Under the pieces are notes generated by a model that made no database searches, had not been told where the DNA came from, and saw only the letters and a program-made list of their open reading frames with translations. The translations under genes were made by a program, and so were the position numbers. Below, piece by piece: positions 1 to 6,347 of a DNA stretch of 6,625 bases. Each line of letters starts with the position of its first letter. Within the stretch, counting starts at the first letter, position 1. The stretch is from Candidatus Hecatellales archaeon. Its GTDB lineage: Archaea; Thermoproteota; Bathyarchaeia; Hecatellales; Hecatellaceae. Location of the stretch: contig QMYF01000030.1 in assembly GCA_003662515.1 (NCBI GenBank), positions 1-6,625 on the forward strand, written 5' to 3'.

Positions 1-1319
1 ATCTGGGGGAGGCTTTAAGGGCTTTAAGGGAGGCTGGAGCCAGCATAGGAGACAGGATAAAAGTTGAGAAGCCGGGCAAAACCGTGGAAGGAATTTTGAT
101 GCCGAGAATCGAGCTGGGAGACCGGGAATGCATTGTGGTGAAGCTTTCCAACGGCTATAATGTGGGGGTTAAAGCTGACAGGGAAACCAGGGTGAAAGTG
201 CTGGAGAAGCGTGGCCCCCCAGCCGAGTTTAAGCCTCCTCTCCCTGAGGAAAACCCTGAGCTCCCCCTCGTGGAGGTTCTGGGGACAGGAGGCACCATAG
301 CCAGCCGGGTGGAATACAGGACGGGAGCCGTTTACCCCTCCCTCAGCACGGAGGAGCTTTACAGGGCTGTACCCGAGCTGGCTGAAATCGCCCGGATCAG
401 GGCTAAAGTGCTCTACAGCCTGCTCAGTGAAAACATGACTCCGCAGATTTGGAGCTCCATAGCCAGGGCTGTGGCTGAAGCCTTCCGAAGGGAGGCCTCC
501 GGCGTCGTGATAGCTCATGGAACCGACACCATGGGCTATACGGCTGCAGCCTTAAGCTTCGCCCTTCAAAATCTTCCGGCTCCCGTGGTTTTGGTGGGCT
601 CCCAGCGTTCCTCGGATAGGCCCAGCTCGGATGCTGCCTTAAACCTTATGGGGGCTGTAAGGGCTGCCGCCTACGCTCCCTTCGCCGAGGTGACCGTAGC
701 CATGCACGAGTGGATTTCCGACGAAACCATTGTTCTCCACCGGGGAACCAAGGTTAGAAAGCTTCACACCAGCCGGAGGGACGCCTTCAAATCGGTGAAC
801 GCTAAGCCTCTAGCCCGCATAGTCAACGGCCAAATAGTCATGTTAACAGGCGACTATCGCCCTAGGAACCCTGAAGCCGAGCTTAAGCTGGAGGCGGAAT
901 TCGAGCCTAAAGTAGCCTTAATCAAGTTTTACCCCGGCTTTAACCCTGAAGTTTTAGACTGGTATGTGGATAAAGGCTATCGGGGAATCATTCTTGAGGG
1001 GACAGGTTTAGGCCACGTTTCCGAAGCATGCTACCCGGCTATCCGCCGGGCTGTGGAGAAAGGCGTCCTAGTAGGAATGACCTCCCAATGCCTGTGGGGT
1101 AGAGTTCGCCTCACCGTGTATGAGACGGGGCGGAGGCTTCTCTCGCTGGGAGTTATCCCCCTAGGAGACATGCTTCCTGAAACAGCCCTAGTTAAGGCCA
1201 TGTGGGTTTTAGCCCGCACCAAAAGCCTGGAGGAGGCTGAAGCCCTCATGCTGGAAAACCTGGCAGGGGAAATCTCCTACCGCGAGTTTCCTGAAAGCCT
1301 GGGAGGTGGACGGAGGTGA
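1..1319 (+). CDS. gatD: GatD, asparaginase-like subunit of archaeal Glu-tRNA(Gln) amidotransferase (5' partial)
   Basis: GatD releases ammonia from glutamine (or asparagine) and passes it to GatE, which amidates Glu-tRNA(Gln) in the cytoplasm. Translation is open from base 3 to the TGA at 1317-1319, 438 visible codons. The GTG at 84 is not the true start: family-typical sequence lies upstream of it (GDRIKVEKPGKTVEG, about bases 48-92), and there is no ATG, GTG or TTG before 84, so the start lies just outside the window. The N-terminal small beta-barrel domain (to about base 200) is followed by an L-asparaginase I-like domain. Visible active-site elements are TGGTIAS (Thr at 294-296), AHGTDTM (Thr-Asp at 522-527) and the Lys of VRKLHTSRRD (759-761); these match the Thr/Thr/Asp/Lys set known for the family. 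SSDRPSSD and IEGTGLGH-like segments also fit. The long linker and N-terminal barrel separate it from a plain asparaginase. It overlaps gatE by 4 bases, which implies translational coupling. Confidence 0.96.
   Translation, partial: LGEALRALREAGASIGDRIKVEKPGKTVEGILMPRIELGDRECIVVKLSNGYNVGVKADRETRVKVLEKRGPPAEFKPPLPEENPELPLVEVLGTGGTIASRVEYRTGAVYPSLSTEELYRAVPELAEIARIRAKVLYSLLSENMTPQIWSSIARAVAEAFRREASGVVIAHGTDTMGYTAAALSFALQNLPAPVVLVGSQRSSDRPSSDAALNLMGAVRAAAYAPFAEVTVAMHEWISDETIVLHRGTKVRKLHTSRRDAFKSVNAKPLARIVNGQIVMLTGDYRPRNPEAELKLEAEFEPKVALIKFYPGFNPEVLDWYVDKGYRGIILEGTGLGHVSEACYPAIRRAVEKGVLVGMTSQCLWGRVRLTVYETGRRLLSLGVIPLGDMLPETALVKAMWVLARTKSLEEAEALMLENLAGEISYREFPESLGGGRR
1302..1308 (+). promoter_or_regulatory. 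Shine-Dalgarno site for gatE
   Basis: GGAGGTG lies 7 bases before the GTG start of gatE, inside the last codons of gatD. It supports the GTG at 1316 as the true start and re-initiation within one mRNA. Confidence 0.75.
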
Positions 1320-3211
1320 GCCAGCTCGACTACAAGGCTTTAGGGCTAAAGGTAGGCTTGGAAATCCACCGGCAGCTCGACACTAAACATAAGCTTTTCT
1401 GCTCCTGCCCCACCCAGCTCAGCAAGGATAAGGTTGACCTCTCCTTCCTTCGGAGGCTTAGACCCACCGCCAGCGAGCTCTGGGAGGTTGACCCCGCCGC
1501 CCTCTTCGAGTTTCAGAAGGGCTACTGGATTCTCTACGAGGCTGAGGAGAACACTTCCTGCCTGGTTGAAATGGATGAGGAGCCTCCGCATGAAATTAAC
1601 AGTGAAGCCGTGGAGACTGCTGTTCAAATAGCCTTACTCATGAATTCTGAGCCTGTGGACGAGGTTCACGTGATGCGTAAAATCGTGATAGACGGCTCTA
1701 ACACCTGCGGCTTCCAGCGGACCTGCATTATCGCTTTGGGGGGATGGGTGGAGGCTGAAGGCAAGAAGATTCCCATCCAAACCATCTGCCTCGAGGAGGA
1801 TGCTGCTCGGAAGGTGCAGGTTAAAGGGAGAACCATTATTTACCGGCTGGACAGGCTTGGGATTCCACTCGTAGAGATAGCTACCGCCCCTGTGATTCAC
1901 AGCCCTAAAGAGGCTGAGAAGGTTGCCCTAACCATAGGACGCATTTTGAAGGCTACAGGTAAGGTTAAACGGGGAATAGGCAGCATTAGGCAGGATTTAA
2001 ACGTCTCCATTAAAGGCGGAGCTCTCATCGAGATTAAAGGCGTGCAAGAGTTAAATCTGATTTCGAAGGTGGTGGAAAACGAGGTTCTAAGGCAGGTGAG
2101 GCTTCTCCAGCTTAGAGACGAGTTGAAGGCTAGGGGACTAAGCAGGGAAGCCTTCCAAAACCTGAAGCCTCTCGAAGTCTCCCGCCTCTTCAAGGAAACC
2201 AAATCCGCCATCATTAGGAGGGCTTTATCTAAGGGCGGCGTTGTTCTGGCTTTAAAACTTCCGGGGATGGCTGGCTTCCTGAAGTGGGAGCTCTGCCCAG
2301 GCTTAAGGTTTGGAGGCGAACTAGCTGACCGAGCCAAGTTTTACGGGAGGGTTGGAGGAATCTTCCACACCGACGAGCTTCCAGCCTACGGGATTTCCCA
2401 AGGCGAGGTGGAAGCCTTAAAGGCTGAGCTGGGCTTGAAGGCTGAAGATGCAGCGGTTCTGGTAGCCGACTTAAAGGAGAACGCTGAGGACGCCTTAAAG
2501 GCGGTGCTGGAAAGGGTGCTGGAGGCCTTTGAAGGAGTTCCCGAGGAGACTAGAGCCGCTATGCCCGACGGGACAACCAGGTATATGAGGCCTAGGCCCG
2601 GAGCCGCCCGCATGTATCCTGAAACAGACATTCCCTCCATGCCTCTGCCCCCGGAGAAAATAGCCGAGCTTAAGGGGAGGCTTCCTCCGCTGCCTGACCA
2701 GCTTATATCTCAAATAATGGAGACCTACAAGGTTAACCGTAAGCTGGCTGAGCAGCTTGCCGACTCCGAATATTTACCGCTCTTCAGGCAGGCGGTGGAA
2801 GCAGGGGTTCCAGCCTCCTTTGCCGCCACAGCCCTAACGGAAACCCTGAAAAGCCTTGAAAGAAAGGGAGTTCCCGTGGAAAAGCTAGAGGACAGCCGGC
2901 TTCTCGAAATCTTCCAGCTCATAGGGAAAGGCGTCACAGCTAAAGAGAATTTCCCTGTTCTCGTTGAGGAGCTAGCCCGTTCAGGAGGCTCCGCCATGGA
3001 GGCTGTGGAGAAGCTTGGCTTAAAAATGCTTTCCGAAGCCGAGGTGGAAGCCTTCATTAGGAGGCTGGTGGAGGAGCGTAGGGAGGAGCTTAAAAGTATG
3101 GGTGGGAAGGCTTTCGGCCTGCTCATGAAGCTGGCTATGAGCGAGCTTAGAGGGAAAGCCGACCCTGCACTGGTTTCAGCCCTGGTTAAGCGCAGCCTTG
3201 AAAACCTTTAA
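1316..3211 (+). CDS. gatE: GatE, transamidase subunit of archaeal Glu-tRNA(Gln) amidotransferase
   Basis: GatE binds Glu-tRNA(Gln), activates the glutamate with ATP and amidates it using ammonia from GatD, so the cell can make Gln-tRNA(Gln) without a glutaminyl-tRNA synthetase. The product is 631 aa, near the usual GatE length of about 620-640. The GatB/GatE cradle domain comes first: GLEIHRQLDT (14-23), LFCSC (27-31), CLVEMDEEPPH (82-92), IDGSNTCGFQRT (125-136), CLEEDAAR (158-165), RLDRLGIPLVEI (177-188) and IRQDLN (224-229). Next is the AspRS-like GAD insertion that separates GatE from bacterial GatB, with GIFHTDELPAYGI near residues 347-359. The second half of the cradle (RMYPETDIP near 440) and a helical C-terminal tail domain (about 480-631) follow. 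The start is GTG, sharing bases with the gatD TGA and preceded by a good ribosome binding site. No break or frameshift is seen. The stop overlaps the stop of convergent fixX. Confidence 0.97.
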   Translation: MSQLDYKALGLKVGLEIHRQLDTKHKLFCSCPTQLSKDKVDLSFLRRLRPTASELWEVDPAALFEFQKGYWILYEAEENTSCLVEMDEEPPHEINSEAVETAVQIALLMNSEPVDEVHVMRKIVIDGSNTCGFQRTCIIALGGWVEAEGKKIPIQTICLEEDAARKVQVKGRTIIYRLDRLGIPLVEIATAPVIHSPKEAEKVALTIGRILKATGKVKRGIGSIRQDLNVSIKGGALIEIKGVQELNLISKVVENEVLRQVRLLQLRDELKARGLSREAFQNLKPLEVSRLFKETKSAIIRRALSKGGVVLALKLPGMAGFLKWELCPGLRFGGELADRAKFYGRVGGIFHTDELPAYGISQGEVEALKAELGLKAEDAAVLVADLKENAEDALKAVLERVLEAFEGVPEETRAAMPDGTTRYMRPRPGAARMYPETDIPSMPLPPEKIAELKGRLPPLPDQLISQIMETYKVNRKLAEQLADSEYLPLFRQAVEAGVPASFAATALTETLKSLERKGVPVEKLEDSRLLEIFQLIGKGVTAKENFPVLVEELARSGGSAMEAVEKLGLKMLSEAEVEAFIRRLVEERREELKSMGGKAFGLLMKLAMSELRGKADPALVSALVKRSLENL

Positions 3212-3501
3212 CCGTAACGGTAGGAGATGCCGAAGCCTCCTCGAGGATTATTCCATGTGATGCCTCCCATACCGGCGGTGTGGCAGGCTATCTGACAGGT
3301 GCCGCATTCAAGGCAGTCCTCATGGTTGCAGACGATTTTATCCTCCTCAAGCTTATAGACTTCAGCGGGACAGACGTAGAGGCAAACCTTGGTTTCACAT
3401 TTAGAACATTTCTCCTGGTCCACTTCAATATGGCTTTGACTGTCGATTTCATACCTGTTTAAACCAAGCCTTTTATCCAAGCTAAGCTTCTCCAAGCTCA
3501 T
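3208..3501 (-). CDS. fixX: FixX, ferredoxin-like partner of FixC (ETF-QO iron-sulfur subunit)
   Basis: The 97-aa protein is expected to carry iron-sulfur clusters that accept electrons from the FixC flavin and route them towards a quinone at the membrane. FixX signatures are clear: LGLNRYEID (12-20), CPAEVY (44-49), CLECGTCQIAC (63-73), and the C-terminal W-x2-P-x-GG-x-G pattern ending SYRYG. Cysteines form two full motifs: C32-x2-C35-x4-C40-x3-C44-P and C63-x2-C66-x2-C69-x3-C73, plus C58. Many bacterial FixX proteins, such as that of E. coli, keep only enough cysteines for one [4Fe-4S] cluster, so this version could hold two (inference). The start ATG overlaps the fixC stop (ATGA), and GGTGAGGG sits 4 bases upstream, at 3506-3513 on the minus strand. 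It is the second and last gene of the fixCX unit. Its stop overlaps that of gatE. Confidence 0.94.
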   Translation of the reverse strand: MSLEKLSLDKRLGLNRYEIDSQSHIEVDQEKCSKCETKVCLYVCPAEVYKLEEDKIVCNHEDCLECGTCQIACHTAGMGGITWNNPRGGFGISYRYG

Positions 3502-4790
3502 AGAGCCCTCACCACCCCCAATAGGTCTAGGAGAACCTCAGCCAGCCCAGCCCGACCTTTAAGCTCACTCCTAGCCAAGGTGAAAAGCTTCTTTCTCGGC
3601 GTAGAATCCACATAGTAGAGGGATTCGAGAAGCGAGCAGGCTAGCTCCGGGTAAACCGTGAAGAAGCGCCTGTTCTCCAGCAGGTCTGGAACCCGCTTGA
3701 AGGTTTCAAGGTCGCGTAGGATGAAGCTTTCACGCAGCAGGGTTTCGTATACGGCGAGGCTTGAAGCTGAGAAGTCACCTTTCTCTTTAGCCTTCAAAAC
3801 GGCTTTAGCTGCTGCAGCCCCGGAGGCAACGGCGAGGTCCATCCCTCTAAGCGTGAAAAAGTTGTTTAAAACGAGGCAGGCGGCGCTTCCAGCCACAAGG
3901 AAGCCGTCGGTGTAGAGGCGGGGCATCTGTCTAATTCCACCTTCATGAACTATCTGAGCCGAATATTCAACTATTTCTCCGCCCTCGATGAGGCGTGAAA
4001 TGAAGGGATGCATCCGGTAATCTTCAATAAGCTCATGGATTTTTATTCCCTTCTCGATGAGGGAATCAATTTTCACCACTACGCCGAGGGAGAGGCTGGA
4101 CTTGTTGGTGTAGAGGAAGCCTCCTCCAGCCAGCCCCTGCGTGTAGCCTACCAGCGTGTAGGCAGCTCCCTCCCCGCTTCGAAGGTTAAACCTCTCATTT
4201 ATGGTTTCCTCAGGAAGCTCAATAACCTCCTTAACGCCGATGGAAACGTCTCCAGCATGGAATTCTTCCTTCCTGAGGCCTGCCTTCCTGGTGAGGAGGG
4301 ATTTCGCCCCCTCAGCGTCGATAACCACGTCAGCCTCAAGCTCGTCAGGCCCAGACTTAATACCTTTCACCCTGCCATTCTCCATTAAAAGGTCGTCCAC
4401 GGTTACCCCGGTAACCACCATGGCTCCAGCTTCCTCAGCCTTCTTAGCCATCCACTGATCAAAGTTCGCCCTCAAAACGCTGAAAGCGTTATAGGGTGGC
4501 TCCCCGAAACTTGAAGTTTTAAAGGCAAGGTCTACGGCGCCTTTTTCCCCGAGGAAAACTATGTGGTGGCTGGTTATCGCCCTCTCTACGGGGGCTTCCT
4601 CCCAGAAATTGGGGAAAACCTCGTTAAGAATTCTCGAGTAAATTATGCCTCCCGTAACGTTTTTAGCTCCAGAATACTTCCCCCGTTCAACCAACAATAC
4701 TTGGAGGCCTTCCTTGGCAAGCAGGTAGGCGGCGGTGCAGCCTGCCAGCCCTCCACCCACAACGATGACGTCAAACCTTTCCTCCGCCAT
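3498..4790 (-). CDS. fixC: FixC, ETF:quinone oxidoreductase-like FAD flavoprotein
   Basis: FixC is an FAD protein that takes electrons from electron-transfer flavoprotein (FixAB) and, with FixX, feeds them to a quinone on the membrane. Counted from the ATG at 4790 it is 430 aa, the usual FixC size. Visible are the FAD dinucleotide motif GGGLAG (12-17) with Glu35 at the end of strand two, the FixC hallmark GAKNVTGG (41-48), VLRANFDQW (105-113), DAEGA (158-162), GGGFLYTNKSSLSLG (222-236), and the second FAD segment AGSAACLVLN (300-309) followed by TLRGMDLAVASG (313-324). The family usually has Gly-Asp in that segment; here it is Gly301-Ser302. No transmembrane helix is obvious. The start is uncertain: a TTG at 4799 would add three residues (M-A-V). 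The AGGAGG site lies 12 bases before the ATG but only 3 before the TTG; I prefer the ATG. The GAKN and TNK motifs argue against geranylgeranyl reductase. It overlaps fixX by 4 bases. Confidence 0.94.
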   Translation of the reverse strand: MAEERFDVIVVGGGLAGCTAAYLLAKEGLQVLLVERGKYSGAKNVTGGIIYSRILNEVFPNFWEEAPVERAITSHHIVFLGEKGAVDLAFKTSSFGEPPYNAFSVLRANFDQWMAKKAEEAGAMVVTGVTVDDLLMENGRVKGIKSGPDELEADVVIDAEGAKSLLTRKAGLRKEEFHAGDVSIGVKEVIELPEETINERFNLRSGEGAAYTLVGYTQGLAGGGFLYTNKSSLSLGVVVKIDSLIEKGIKIHELIEDYRMHPFISRLIEGGEIVEYSAQIVHEGGIRQMPRLYTDGFLVAGSAACLVLNNFFTLRGMDLAVASGAAAAKAVLKAKEKGDFSASSLAVYETLLRESFILRDLETFKRVPDLLENRRFFTVYPELACSLLESLYYVDSTPRKKLFTLARSELKGRAGLAEVLLDLLGVVRAL

Positions 4791-4802
4791 GACAGCCAAC
4801 AG

Positions 4803-4808
4803 CCTCCT
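4803..4808 (-). promoter_or_regulatory. Shine-Dalgarno site for fixC
   Basis: AGGAGG on the minus strand lies 12 bases before the ATG (4790) and 3 bases before the in-frame TTG (4799). Neither spacing is ideal, which is why the fixC start remains slightly open. Confidence 0.6.
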
Positions 4809-4825
4809 AAACCCACATTAAAGAT

Positions 4826-4837
4826 AAAATTTAAAAG
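4826..4837 (-). promoter_or_regulatory. Candidate archaeal TATA box for fixCX
   Basis: On the minus strand CTTTTAAATTTT lies about 40 bases upstream of the fixC ATG. With the usual archaeal spacing of about 26 bases, transcription would begin near 4806-4810, giving a very short leader. The call rests on base composition and position only. Confidence 0.5.
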
Positions 4838-4899
4838 CCTTCTCATTTTGAAATCGGAACCCTTAAAATCGTCAAGAAAACCATTTAAAAAGAGAAGGC
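4837..4899. repeat. Imperfect inverted repeat between fixC and tRNA-Leu
   Basis: Two outward-facing copies lie in the divergent intergenic region. The minus-strand copy, 4854 to 4837, reads ATTTCAAAATGAGAAGGC. The plus-strand copy, 4883 to 4899, reads ATTTAAAAAGAGAAGGC. They differ by one substitution and one single-base gap, share a perfect 8-base end (GAGAAGGC), and are separated by 28 bases. The right copy runs two bases into the tRNA. The left copy abuts the candidate fixC TATA box. It could be a shared operator, duplicated promoter sequence or chance in an A/T-rich stretch. Confidence 0.6.
4862..4869 (+). promoter_or_regulatory. Candidate TATA box for tRNA-Leu
   Basis: CTTAAAAT is centred about 32 bases before the mature tRNA 5' end, which would place transcription start near 4892, a few bases upstream of the tRNA. 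The more TATA-like ATTTAAAAA at 4883-4891 is too close to the tRNA to serve it. Confidence 0.4.
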
Positions 4900-4985
4900 G
4901 GGGGTCGCCAAGCCTGGCCAAAGGCGCAGGGCTTAGGACCCTGTCCCGTAGGGGTTCGTGGGTTCAAATCCCACCCCCCGCACCA
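4898..4985 (+). tRNA. trnL: tRNA-Leu(UAG)
   Basis: This is a complete class II cloverleaf of 88 bases including an encoded CCA (4983-4985). The acceptor stem pairs GCGGGGG (4898-4904) with CCCCCGC (4975-4981), all seven pairs perfect, with discriminator A4982 as expected for leucine. The D arm is GCC/GGC (4907-4909 and 4923-4925) with the GG pair at 4916-4917. The anticodon stem is CAGGG/CCCTG (4927-4931 and 4939-4943), with anticodon TAG at 4934-4936, reading CUA and probably other CUN codons. The long variable arm (4944-4957, TCCC-GTA-GGGG core) is typical of Leu/Ser tRNAs. The T arm is GTGGG/CCCAC around TTCAAAT. There is no intron. It is divergent from fixC and upstream of the thiolase on the same strand. 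Confidence 0.98.
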
Positions 4986-5001
4986 AAAATTTCAGCTTGG
5001 G

Positions 5002-5015
5002 AAAGAATTTTTATG
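5002..5015 (+). promoter_or_regulatory. Candidate promoter of the thiolase-DUF35 unit, with a T5 run that could also end the tRNA transcript
   Basis: AAAGAATTTTTATG resembles a purine-rich BRE followed by an archaeal TATA box. Transcription would start near 5036, giving a leader of about 60 bases to the thiolase ATG. The T5 run at 5008-5012 lies 22 bases past the tRNA 3' end and could act as an archaeal oligo-T terminator. A weaker alternative promoter is TTTAATAG at 5041-5048. No other structure was seen in 4986-5096. Confidence 0.4.
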
Positions 5016-5080
5016 TTGGCAGGTTTTATGGCTTCTAGCCTTTAATAGGGAGACTTTCGAGGTTGAGGGTTGAAGTTTTG

Positions 5081-5089
5081 GGAGGGGTG
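5081..5089 (+). promoter_or_regulatory. Shine-Dalgarno region deciding the thiolase start
   Basis: GGAGGGGTG ends 7 bases before the ATG at 5097. It lies inside the frame that would be read from the upstream TTG at 5070, so it argues for the ATG. Confidence 0.7.
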
Positions 5090-5096
5090 GACCGGT

Positions 5097-6338
5097 ATGC
5101 CTGTTCGTGACGTGTATGTTATAGGTGCAGGGATGACGCCTTTCAGCGGGAAGCTTCACGCCGGGAAGACTGGAAGAGAGTTGCTGGTGGAAGCTACTCT
5201 TGAAGCTGTTAAGTCGGTGGATAAGGGCATAGATTTAAAGAGGGATGTGGAAGCAGTCTTCGTCGGCTACTTCACCCCTGAACTTTACGAGCATCAAAGC
5301 CATATTGGTCCTTTAGCAGCTTCCTGGCTTGGTTTAACACCTAAACCTGCCTTCCGAACGGAAATCGCCTGCGCCAGCTCTTCTGCCGCCCTCTTTGCAG
5401 GGATAACCGCCATAGCCTCAGGAGTCTGCGACCTGGTCCTAGTAGGCGGGGTTGAAAAGATGACTAACCTAGACACTTTCGGAGTTACTGAGGCTTTAGC
5501 CATGGCTTCCGACGACCTTTCAGAGTCGAGGGTTGGAGCCACCTTTCCAGGCCTTTACGCTCTGCTTGCTCAAGCCTACTTCCGCAGGTATGGCGCCACC
5601 TGGGAGCAGCTTCAAAAGGTTCCCATCAAAAACCATTACAATGGCTCGCTGAATCCTAAAGCTCACTTCCAGCAGACCATCGCCCAGCTGGCTGAAAAAG
5701 TTGGAGCCAAGGAAGGGGTAAAATATCGGGATGAACTGGACTTTCTTAAGAATTCACCATTCAACAGGGTGGTTGCCTACCCGCTAAGGCTTTTCGACTG
5801 CTGCCCCATAAGCGACGGCGCCGCGGTGGCTTTCCTAGCCTCCAGCGAGGTTGCCAAGAAATTTACTGACACCCCGCTGAGGCTTCTCGGGGTTGGAATG
5901 GGCTCGGACAGTGTAGCCTTACAGGACAGGGTGGAGCTGACTTCTCTCAGAGCGACTAGAAGTGCCGCCGAAATGGCCTATAAGATGGCTGGTATTGAGC
6001 CTAAGGATGTGGATGTGGCTGAGGTTCACGACTGCTTCACCATAGCTGAATGGCTGGCTGTGGAAGATTTAGGGTTGATAGGTAAGGGTGAGGCTCCCAA
6101 AGCTTACGCTGAAGGCTTAACAAACATAGATGGGGAAATCCCGGTTAACACGGATGGAGGGCTTAAGGCTAAAGGCCATCCTGTGGGAGCCACGGGGGTA
6201 GGCATGCTCAACGAAATTTGGCATCAGCTCCGGGGAACCGCCGGTAAGAGGCAGGTGAAAAAGAAGGCTGAGGTAGGGTTAATCCATAATGTTGGTGGAA
6301 GCGGCGCCAGCGCCGCCGTCTTCATTTTCGGGAGGTGA
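5097..6338 (+). CDS. Archaeal/SCP2-type thiolase (acetyl-CoA C-acetyltransferase family)
   Basis: Thiolases condense two acyl-CoAs or cleave 3-ketoacyl-CoA. The archaeal type often makes acetoacetyl-CoA for the mevalonate pathway and works with a DUF35 protein. Counted from the ATG at 5097 it has 413 aa. Visible are RDVYVIGAGMTPF (4-16), nucleophile Cys92 in ACASSS, GGVEKMT (117-123), GATFPGLYALLAQ (147-159), LRLFDCCPISDGAA (230-243), HDCF (311-314), GGLKAKGHP with His361, and HNVGGSG (397-403). HDCF plus HNVGG, without the CxG loop of classical thiolases, marks the SCP2/archaeal type, where the HDCF Cys is thought to serve as acid/base. About 20 extra residues sit between N186-P187 and V226 compared with methanogen homologues as I recall them. 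An upstream TTG (5070) would add nine residues with poor support. The stop overlaps the ribosome binding site of the next gene. Whether it serves isoprenoid synthesis or acyl-CoA breakdown cannot be read from the sequence. Confidence 0.93.
   Translation: MPVRDVYVIGAGMTPFSGKLHAGKTGRELLVEATLEAVKSVDKGIDLKRDVEAVFVGYFTPELYEHQSHIGPLAASWLGLTPKPAFRTEIACASSSAALFAGITAIASGVCDLVLVGGVEKMTNLDTFGVTEALAMASDDLSESRVGATFPGLYALLAQAYFRRYGATWEQLQKVPIKNHYNGSLNPKAHFQQTIAQLAEKVGAKEGVKYRDELDFLKNSPFNRVVAYPLRLFDCCPISDGAAVAFLASSEVAKKFTDTPLRLLGVGMGSDSVALQDRVELTSLRATRSAAEMAYKMAGIEPKDVDVAEVHDCFTIAEWLAVEDLGLIGKGEAPKAYAEGLTNIDGEIPVNTDGGLKAKGHPVGATGVGMLNEIWHQLRGTAGKRQVKKKAEVGLIHNVGGSGASAAVFIFGR
6331..6338 (+). promoter_or_regulatory. 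Shine-Dalgarno site for the DUF35 gene
   Basis: GGAGGTGA is 9 bases before the ATG at 6348 and contains the thiolase stop codon TGA, so the two genes are very likely translated from one mRNA. Confidence 0.75.
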
Positions 6339-6347
6339 AGCAGAGGG

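Noticed and set aside
12..29. Tandem GGCTTTAAG repeat at the window start
   Set aside because: Two copies only, within the gatD reading frame (coding LRALR); it is most likely ordinary helix-coding sequence.
84..1319. gatD starting at the GTG at 84
   Set aside because: The frame is open to base 3 and encodes conserved GatD N-terminal residues (GDRIKVEKP) upstream of this GTG, so the true start is outside the window.
1897..2337. A 146-codon minus-strand frame inside gatE
   Set aside because: It is a composition-driven shadow of gatE: serine/leucine-rich, with no family resemblance and no ribosome binding site seen. The other antisense frames in gatD, gatE, fixC and the thiolase are rejected for the same reason.
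3498..4790. Geranylgeranyl reductase (lipid saturation) with a ferredoxin partner
   Set aside because: GAKNVTGG, GGGFLYTNKSSLSLG and a FixX-type neighbour ending in the W-P-GG-Y pattern fit FixC/ETF-QO, and the geranylgeranyl-reductase YxWxFP motif is not seen.
4563..5045. A 160-codon plus-strand frame across the fixC 5' end and tRNA-Leu
   Set aside because: It is antisense to well supported FixC sequence and reads through the tRNA; the product has no recognisable motif.
5013..5045. A 10-codon upstream reading frame in the thiolase leader
   Set aside because: It has no ribosome binding site and overlaps the candidate promoter; nothing supports translation.
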